Positions 5,865 through 11,191 of a stretch of 11,191 bases of DNA are shown piece by piece (position 1 is the first letter of the stretch; each line of letters begins with the position of its first letter). The stretch lies in contig PKER01000202.1 in assembly GCA_002919115.1 (NCBI GenBank), positions 1 through 11,191 of the forward strand, read 5' to 3'. A program made the translations under genes and the position numbers. The DNA is from a bacterium. GTDB taxonomy: Bacteria > Actinomycetota > Thermoleophilia > Solirubrobacterales > 70-9. The notes below the pieces were generated by a model. That model saw only the letters and a list, made by a program, of their open reading frames with translations, was not told where the DNA came from and did not search any database.

Positions 5865-6469
5865 TCGCCTCGATCCGCGGCGAGGTCCTGGTGCGCCGGC
5901 CCGACCACGTCGTCGTCGAGACGGGCGGGGTGGGCTACCGGCTCGCGGTTTCGGCCGAGACGCTCAAGGCGGTGCCCGCGCACGGCAAGCAGGTGACCCT
6001 GCACGCGCACATGGTCGTGCGCGACGACTCGATCTCCCTCTACGGGTTCGCCAGCGAGGAGGAGCGCGACCTGTTCCTCCACCTCAACTCGGTCTCGGGC
6101 GTGGGCCCGAAGGTGGCGCTGGCCATCCTCTCGACCGGCACGCCGCGCGAGCTGCTGCGCGCGATCGCGACCGGCGACGCGAAGCGCTTCCAGGCGGCGC
6201 CCGGGGTCGGCAAGCGCACGGCCGAGCGCCTGATCGTGGAGTTGCGCGAGCGCGTCGCGAGCGAGCTCGACGCCGAGCCGGTGGCCGCGGTCGGCGGCGG
6301 CGCCGACGAGGACCCGCGCCTGCTCGCGCGCGAGGGCCTGGTCGGGCTCGGCTACTCCCTGCTCGAGGCGGAGAAGCTGCTCGCGGACGTCGAGGGAGAG
6401 ACCCCCGAGGAGATGATCAGCAGCGCCCTGCGGCGGGCCGCTGAGGCGAGCGGAGCGAAGCGATCGTGA
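5861..6469 (+). CDS. ruvA: Holliday junction branch migration protein RuvA
   Basis: RuvA binds and flattens the Holliday junction as a tetramer and loads RuvB hexamers. This 202-residue protein shows all three domains: an N-terminal OB fold (1-62, MIASIRGEVL to SISLYGF), two helix-hairpin-helix motifs (NSVSGVGPKVALAIL at 76-90 and QAAPGVGKRTAERLIVEL at 111-128), and a C-terminal RuvB-binding three-helix domain (about 150-195, beginning DPRLLAREGLVGLGY) after a Gly/Ala-rich linker. Length is normal. The GTG start overlaps the ruvC TGA by 4 nt and a G-rich stretch lies just upstream, so it is translationally coupled. Its own stop overlaps the ruvB start in the same way. Confidence 0.97.
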   Translation: MIASIRGEVLVRRPDHVVVETGGVGYRLAVSAETLKAVPAHGKQVTLHAHMVVRDDSISLYGFASEEERDLFLHLNSVSGVGPKVALAILSTGTPRELLRAIATGDAKRFQAAPGVGKRTAERLIVELRERVASELDAEPVAAVGGGADEDPRLLAREGLVGLGYSLLEAEKLLADVEGETPEEMISSALRRAAEASGAKRS

Positions 6470-7551
6470 GCGAGCGCAACCCGGACATCGTCCCCGACCC
6501 GAGCATCGAGGCCGCGGCCGCGGAGGCGCCGGTGCGGCGCGCCGAGCCGATGGCCGCTGCGCGCGCGGGCGGCGACGACGACCTCGACCGCTCGCTGCGG
6601 CCCGCCCGGCTGGCCGACTTCGTCGCCCAGGAGCAGGTCACGACCCAGCTCGGGATCTTCATCGAGGCCGCCCGGCGGCGCGGGGAGCCGCTCGACCACG
6701 TCCTGCTCGCCGGGCCGCCCGGGCTCGGCAAGACCTCGCTGGCGCACATCATCGCTGCCGAGCTCGACGCGCCGCTCGTGCAGACCGCGGCGCCCGCGCT
6801 CGAGCGCAAGGCCGACATCGCCGCGTTCCTCACCGCGCTCGAGCCGAACTCGGTGTTCTTCATCGACGAGATCCACCGGCTCAACCCGGCGATCGAGGAG
6901 ACGCTCTACCCGGCGATGGAGGACCGCCGCCTGCCGGTGGTGCTCGGCCAGGGCGCGGGCGCGCGCACGGTGACGCTCGACCTGCCGCCGTTCACGCTCG
7001 TGGGCGCGACCACGCGCGCCGGGCTGCTCTCCAAGCCCCTGCACGACCGCTTCGGCGTCACGCACCGACTCGAGCACTACGACACGGTGGACCTCGCCCG
7101 GATCGTCAGGCGCTCTGCGAGGATCCTCGGGGTCGAGATCGACGAGGGTGGCGAGCTCGCGATCGCCTCGCGCTCGCGCGGCACGCCGCGGGTCGCGAAC
7201 CGGCTGCTCAAGCGCGTGCGCGACTTCGCGGAGGTCAAGGCGAGCGGCGTGATCACCGTCGAGATCGCCGAGGAGGCGCTCAGCATGCTCGAGGTCGACG
7301 AGGCGGGCCTGGACCGCCACGACCGCCTCATCCTCGACACGATCGCGACCAAGTTCGGCGGCGGGCCGGTGGGCCTCTCGACGCTCTGCGCCGCGATCGA
7401 CGAGGAGCCCGACACGATCGAGGACGTGTACGAGCCCTACCTGCTGCAGCAGGGGCTGATCAAGCGCACGCCCCGCGGGCGGGTGCTCACCGAGCGCGGC
7501 TTCGCGCACCTCGGCCTGCCGGTGCCCGAGGGCGCCGCGACGCTGTTCTAG
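6466..7551 (+). CDS. ruvB: Holliday junction branch migration ATPase RuvB
   Basis: RuvB is the AAA+ hexameric motor that drives branch migration with RuvA. In 361 residues one sees Walker A GPPGLGKT (83-90, Lys89), Walker B FFIDEIHRL (131-139), sensor 1 GATTRAG (180-186), the arginine finger Arg195 in DRFG, sensor 2 in RGTPRVANRLL, and the C-terminal winged helix (QQGLIKRTPRGR). The N-terminal 40 residues are an Ala/Glu/Asp-rich extension, making it longer than the usual 330-350; ATG 6550 would trim it. GTG 6466 is preferred because it overlaps the ruvA stop (GTGA) and has GGAG 10 nt upstream. Two usually conserved positions differ: the motif normally PLRDRFG reads PLHDRFG (His193), and the N-terminal YVGQ-type motif reads FVAQ (Ala54). 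Core catalytic residues are intact, so it should be active. Confidence 0.97.
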   Translation: MSERNPDIVPDPSIEAAAAEAPVRRAEPMAAARAGGDDDLDRSLRPARLADFVAQEQVTTQLGIFIEAARRRGEPLDHVLLAGPPGLGKTSLAHIIAAELDAPLVQTAAPALERKADIAAFLTALEPNSVFFIDEIHRLNPAIEETLYPAMEDRRLPVVLGQGAGARTVTLDLPPFTLVGATTRAGLLSKPLHDRFGVTHRLEHYDTVDLARIVRRSARILGVEIDEGGELAIASRSRGTPRVANRLLKRVRDFAEVKASGVITVEIAEEALSMLEVDEAGLDRHDRLILDTIATKFGGGPVGLSTLCAAIDEEPDTIEDVYEPYLLQQGLIKRTPRGRVLTERGFAHLGLPVPEGAATLF

Positions 7552-7568
7552 AACGCGGCCGTCCGCGC

Positions 7569-9614
7569 TCAGCCCAGGTCGGGCAGCTTCTTGCGGAGTA
7601 CCGGCGCCAGCGTGCGCGAGAACGTGGCGGTCAGGTGGTTGCTGCCGCGGTACGTGACGGCGTTGCCGATCACCGCGCGGCAGATCCCCTTGGCGCAGAG
7701 CACGTCGGTGATCTCGACGAGCTTCACGCCCGCCACGCGCCTGGCGGCGCGCCGGTCGAAGGCGTCGGTGTTGCGGCGCTCATCGATCCGGAACGCGCAC
7801 TCGTCCAGCGAGTCCAGGTTCTCGCTCACGCAGTCGGAGACGTCGAACGGCGCGTGCGGGACGTCCCCGATCACGACCACGCGCTCGCTGCTCTCGGCGA
7901 GGCGCCTGAGCGTTCGTGTGAACGCCGCCTCGCGGGCGCGCCCGTTCTCGTCGCCCTCCAGGCGCTCGTCGTCCTCGACCACCGTGTAGAAGCTCGCGGT
8001 CGAGACGATCGTCAGGTCCGGCTTCTCCTTCGCGATCCGCTCGAGAGCGTGCTCGCGCCACTCGTCGCATTCGGTGTAGGGGCGGCCGAGGCGCCCGTTC
8101 CAGACCGTCGCGTCCCCAGGCGCGCACCCCATCTTCGTGAGCCCGACGATCCGCCAGTCCTCGCGCTCGCCGATCCGCTCGACCGCGGGGAAGAAGTGCG
8201 CCGCGTGGGAGTCGCCGAAGAGGGCGACGGTCGCGGTGGGCCGCTTGGGGCCGTACGTGCACTCGGGCGACTCGACCACCTCGCGCGCCACCAGGCAGCC
8301 GTCGTCGGTGAGCCGGCCGCGGTCGTTGCTCGCCCTGAGCGGGTCCGGCCGCAGGGCGTGTGCCTGCTTCTGGGGCTCGGCCTGATAGGCGAGCGCTGCG
8401 GCGCCCTCGACCTCCTCGGGGTCGAGGACGTCGACCTGGGGCTGGGCCCTGACCAGGACGAGCGCGGCGATCACTCCCGCGACGGCGCAGCCCGCGCCCA
8501 GGGCGAGCGAGCGGCGCGGCACCGCGGCCAGGCGCTTGGAGTGCGTGAACGGGTACTCGACGGTGTGGTACGAGACCGCGGCGAGCGCGATCGCGACGGC
8601 GATCGCGATCCCTGCCTGCCAGGGCGAGAGCGGTCCCCAGAGCTCCGTCGCGAAGATCAGGACCGGCCAGTGCCACAGGTAGGTGCTGTACGAGATCCGG
8701 CCGAAGTAGCGGACCGGGGGCGAGGCCAAAATGCGCAGCGGTCCGACCATGTGCCCGCTGGTGCCCGCGAAGACGATCGCGGCGGTGCCGAGCACGGGCA
8801 TGAGTGCCGCGACGCCGGGATACGGGGTGGCGTCCGAGTAGAGCAGCGTCGCCAGCGCGATCGCTCCGAGGCCGAGCCCGGCTATGCAGGCCGCGGCCCA
8901 GCGGCCCACCACCGGCAGCGCGACGAGCGCCATGACCGCCCCGATGCCGAGCTCCCAGGCGCGCGTGAAGGTCGAGAAGTAGGCCTGGTTCGGGGCCTCC
9001 TGCGTGTAGATGACGCTGTAGGCGAACGATGCCGCCGTCACGAGCACGGCGACGATGAGCACGGCCCTGCGGCTGATGCCGGCGACCCGCCCGAGGAGCA
9101 TCGTCGCGGCCAGCAGGAGCAGGGGCCAGACGAAGTAGAACTGCTCCTCGACGCCAAGCGACCAGTAGTGCTGCAGCGGGCTCGTCTCGGTGATCGGCGC
9201 GAAGTAGTCGGCCGCCTGCGCTGTGAACCGCCAGTTGGCGAAGTACAGGGAGGAGGCGATCGCGTCGCCCGAGACGGTCAGCTGGCGCGCGGGCGGCAGG
9301 ATCAGCAGCGCGAGGATCACCGTCGCACCGACCACCAGGGTCGCCATCGGCAACAGCCGGCGCGCGCGGCGCGCGTAGAAGTTCACGAGGTCGATCGTGC
9401 CCCGCTTCTCGACCTCCCGCATGAGCAGGCCGGTGATCAGGAAGCCGGAGATCACGTAGAACATGTCGACGCCGACGTAGCCGCCCGCCGCGACGGCGAC
9501 GCCGCCGTGCGCGAGCAGCGCGCAGCTCATCGCGACCGCGCGCACGCCCTCGATGTCCGGGCGGAAGCCGCCGCGCCAGATAACGCGCTTTTCGCTTGTC
9601 CCTTGCCGGTCCAC
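7569..9614 (-). CDS. Membrane acyltransferase (OafA/YrhL type) with C-terminal SGNH domain
   Basis: A 681-residue two-domain protein. Residues about 17-390 are an acyltransferase-3 membrane domain with roughly ten helices and hallmark motifs FRPDIEGVRAVA (17-28), His35 in LLAHGG, GGYVGVDMFYVISGFLIT (44-61), YWSLGVEEQFYFVWP (150-164) and YSTYLWHWP (309-317). The rest is an extracytoplasmic SGNH hydrolase-like domain with FGDSHAAHF around Ser469 and a final SNHLT block with His660. Such proteins move acyl groups, often acetyl, onto cell-surface sugars; the acceptor here is unknown. The Asp expected three residues before His660 is Gly657. The start is uncertain: GTG 9614 is the closest usable start before the first motif, while the open frame extends to TTG 9800 into probable promoter DNA. 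It is convergent with ruvB (17-nt gap) and divergent from the sulfatase. Confidence 0.9.
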   Translation of the reverse strand: MDRQGTSEKRVIWRGGFRPDIEGVRAVAMSCALLAHGGVAVAAGGYVGVDMFYVISGFLITGLLMREVEKRGTIDLVNFYARRARRLLPMATLVVGATVILALLILPPARQLTVSGDAIASSLYFANWRFTAQAADYFAPITETSPLQHYWSLGVEEQFYFVWPLLLLAATMLLGRVAGISRRAVLIVAVLVTAASFAYSVIYTQEAPNQAYFSTFTRAWELGIGAVMALVALPVVGRWAAACIAGLGLGAIALATLLYSDATPYPGVAALMPVLGTAAIVFAGTSGHMVGPLRILASPPVRYFGRISYSTYLWHWPVLIFATELWGPLSPWQAGIAIAVAIALAAVSYHTVEYPFTHSKRLAAVPRRSLALGAGCAVAGVIAALVLVRAQPQVDVLDPEEVEGAAALAYQAEPQKQAHALRPDPLRASNDRGRLTDDGCLVAREVVESPECTYGPKRPTATVALFGDSHAAHFFPAVERIGEREDWRIVGLTKMGCAPGDATVWNGRLGRPYTECDEWREHALERIAKEKPDLTIVSTASFYTVVEDDERLEGDENGRAREAAFTRTLRRLAESSERVVVIGDVPHAPFDVSDCVSENLDSLDECAFRIDERRNTDAFDRRAARRVAGVKLVEITDVLCAKGICRAVIGNAVTYRGSNHLTATFSRTLAPVLRKKLPDLG

Positions 9615-9782
9615 GGTGCTGGCTTGGACGCGAGCCGTCAGGGGGCTCGCCGGACCCCACGAAAACGCGCGCCGCTGGGCGCGCTCAGTCCCGCCAAGCG
9701 AGGCTACCCAGTTTGCATCAGCGTTGGATGAAGACTTCTTAAGAACTTCCCGCCCGGCCCACTCACTAACCTCCCGTGCCCC
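9615..9782. promoter_or_regulatory. Divergent promoter region between acyltransferase and sulfatase
   Basis: This gap is less GC-rich than the flanking genes. On the + strand TAACCT (9767-9772) matches the TANNNT -10 pattern and ends 10 nt before the sulfatase ATG, implying a leader of only a few bases. On the minus strand TAGCCT (9706 down to 9701) is a possible -10 for the acyltransferase, about 85 nt before its GTG. No convincing -35 is visible for either. The perfect palindrome TTCTTAAGAA at 9736-9745 sits between them and could be an operator. Confidence 0.4.
9736..9745. repeat. Perfect 10-bp palindrome, possible operator
   Basis: TTCTTAAGAA is a perfect palindrome in otherwise GC-rich DNA, 22 bp before the sulfatase -10 candidate and between the two divergent promoter candidates. 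GAAG (9730-9733) and CTTC (9746-9749) add a short imperfect extension. A dimeric regulator site is possible but unproven. Confidence 0.3.
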
Positions 9783-11191
9783 ATGCGCCCACGCCGACAA
9801 GCGCTCGGCCGGCCGCTCCTCATCGCCGTTTTCGCGCTGGTCGCCACGCTCCTAGCCGCCTGCGGCGGAGGCGGAGGCGATGACGAGCCGCCGTTCGTCC
9901 CGGCATCGCCGAACCGGCCGAACATCGTGTTCCTGCTGACCGACGACCAGGAGTACGAGTCGATGGCCGTGATGCCGCGTACCCACCGCCTGCTGGGCCG
10001 CGCGGGCATCACCTTCGAAAACGCGTTCATCACCTACCCGCTCTGCTGCCCGTCGCGGGCGACGTTCCTCACGGGCCAGCTCGCGCACAACAACGGCGTG
10101 ATCGACAACCGCGCGCCGGACGGCGGCTACTCGGCGCTCGACCACTCGGAGACGCTGCCGGTCTGGCTTCGGCGCGCGGGCTACCTCACCGCCCACTTCG
10201 GCAAGTACCTGAACGACTACATGCGGGAGGACGGCGTGCCGCCCGGCTGGCATCGCTGGTTCGGGATGGCCGAGCCCGCCGCGCGCTACTTCAAGGCGAC
10301 CTTCGTCGACGATGGCGAGATCGTGCGGACCGGCACCGACCCGGCCGAGTATTCGACGGACCTGATGACCGACAAGGCGGTCGAGTTCATAAAGAGCGAC
10401 GAGGCGGCGTCGGCGCCCTTCTACCTGTCGCTCGGCTACGTGGCGCCGCACGTCGGCAAGTCGTTCAGGACGACCGACCACTGCACCGACAAGGGGCCGG
10501 AGCCCGCGCCGCGCCATCTGGGCCGCTTCCTCGGGCGCCAGATCCCGCGCTGGCCCAGCTTCAACGAGGACGACGTTTCCGACAAGCCGAGCTTCATCCG
10601 CGAGACGCCGAAGGTCCTCGGCGAGACCCTGCGGGAGAAGACCGACAAGTACCAGTGCAGGCTCGAGACGCTGCTCGCGGTCGACGAGTCCGTCGCCCGG
10701 ATCGTGCGCGCGCTGCGCGAGGCGGGCGAGCTCGACAACACCTACATCTTCTTCATCTCCGACAACGGGTTCGTGCAGGGCCAGCACCGGCTCAAGGGCG
10801 GCAAGGCGGTGCCGTACGAGGAGTCGATCCGGGTGCCGATGCTCGTGCGCGGCCCCGGCTTGCCGCGCGGCGTGACCTCGCGTGAGCTGGTCGCGAACGT
10901 CGACTTCGTGCCCACGATGCTCGCGATCGCGCGCGGCGAGGCCACGCTGCCCCAGGACGGGGAGTCGCTGTTGCCTGTCTTCGCCCATCCCGAGCGCGTC
11001 ACCGGGCGCGCGATCCCGATCGAGTCGTTCCGGGACGACGGCTTCCGCGGCGTGCGCACCGACCGCTACGCGTACGCGGAGCGGACCGCGACGGGCGAGG
11101 TCGAGATGTACGACCTGCGCGCCGACCCATACCAGCTCGAGAGCGTCCACGACGATCCGCGCTACGAGCGCGCTCGCGCCGCGCTCGCCGA
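9783..11191 (+). CDS. Sulfatase lipoprotein, N-acetylglucosamine-6-sulfatase-like (3' end outside window)
   Basis: 469 residues are visible and the frame is open to the window edge. The N-terminus is a lipoprotein signal: basic MRPRRQALGR, a hydrophobic core and lipobox LLAAC with Cys27, so it should be anchored outside the membrane. The type I sulfatase domain starts at NIVFLLTDDQ. Active-site residues are Asp54-Asp55, the formylglycine motif C-C-P-S-R (Cys88 modified, Arg92), Lys141 in HFGKYLND, His223 in APH, Asp327-Asn328 in SDNG, and Lys341. Spacing and motifs (LCCPSRATFLTG, GKYLNDY, GELDNTYIFFISDNG) resemble glucosamine-6-sulfatases, though substrate prediction within the family is unreliable. 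MYDLRADPYQLESV is the usual C-terminal signature, so only a few dozen residues are probably missing. It needs a formylglycine-generating enzyme, not seen here. The ATG follows a TAACCT hexamer by 10 nt and has no Shine-Dalgarno. Confidence 0.93.
   Translation, partial: MRPRRQALGRPLLIAVFALVATLLAACGGGGGDDEPPFVPASPNRPNIVFLLTDDQEYESMAVMPRTHRLLGRAGITFENAFITYPLCCPSRATFLTGQLAHNNGVIDNRAPDGGYSALDHSETLPVWLRRAGYLTAHFGKYLNDYMREDGVPPGWHRWFGMAEPAARYFKATFVDDGEIVRTGTDPAEYSTDLMTDKAVEFIKSDEAASAPFYLSLGYVAPHVGKSFRTTDHCTDKGPEPAPRHLGRFLGRQIPRWPSFNEDDVSDKPSFIRETPKVLGETLREKTDKYQCRLETLLAVDESVARIVRALREAGELDNTYIFFISDNGFVQGQHRLKGGKAVPYEESIRVPMLVRGPGLPRGVTSRELVANVDFVPTMLAIARGEATLPQDGESLLPVFAHPERVTGRAIPIESFRDDGFRGVRTDRYAYAERTATGEVEMYDLRADPYQLESVHDDPRYERARAALA

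Noticed and set aside
7635..9731. A 698-codon open frame on the + strand opposite the acyltransferase
   Set aside because: It is Arg/Asp/Gly-rich with no domain, as expected for the complement of a GC-rich gene; the minus strand carries unmistakable acyltransferase-3 and SGNH motifs.
9615..9800. N-terminal extension of the acyltransferase to the TTG at 9800
   Set aside because: It would overlap the sulfatase start and both promoter candidates, and the residues do not resemble acyltransferase-3 N-termini.
9852..11150. A 432-codon open frame on the minus strand opposite the sulfatase
   Set aside because: It is low-complexity Arg/Val/Ala-rich sequence without motifs; the + strand encodes a complete set of sulfatase active-site residues.

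Overview
The window is very GC-rich (roughly 70% or more), with tight gene packing, GTG and TTG starts, 4-nt start/stop overlaps and long spurious antisense ORFs. Gene content and order (pdxS-pdxT, then yebC-ruvC-ruvA-ruvB) are those of an actinobacterium. The overall look, including an M29 aminopeptidase between pdxT and yebC, suggests a soil Thermoleophilia/Solirubrobacterales-type chromosome; that placement is inference from style and synteny, not from a marker gene.

Layout. (1) Positions 1-1331: the tail of an unidentified + strand gene overlaps a small CDGSH iron-sulfur protein. That protein converges on, and overlaps by 10 nt, a minus-strand iron-containing redox enzyme of the haem-oxygenase-like fold. 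(2) Positions 1439-4078: pdxS and pdxT, the two subunits of the deoxyxylulose-phosphate-independent pyridoxal 5'-phosphate synthase, then an M29 metalloaminopeptidase whose GTG start overlaps the pdxT stop. This reads as one operon. (3) Positions 4079-4474: a 396-bp gene-free segment with a nested palindromic repeat, a 14-bp direct repeat, a perfect 17-bp hairpin and the probable yebC promoter. (4) Positions 4475-7551: yebC, ruvC, ruvA and ruvB, i.e. a YebC-family regulator/translation factor followed by the complete Holliday-junction branch migration and resolution machine. (5) Positions 7569-11191: an accessory cell-envelope pair, a minus-strand membrane acyltransferase with an SGNH domain, divergent from a sulfatase lipoprotein that runs off the end of the window. 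Both probably act on extracytoplasmic glycans.

The core genes are ordinary housekeeping genes, and I see no CRISPR array, RNA gene, insertion sequence or phage gene. The points most worth a second look are the nested palindromic repeat before yebC; a -10-like hexamer exactly 8 nt before the starts of pdxS, yebC and ruvC (probable leaderless mRNAs); a Gly in place of the expected catalytic Asp in the acyltransferase's SGNH domain; and unusual residues in otherwise conserved RuvB motifs. I found no convincing evidence of a wholly new multi-gene system.
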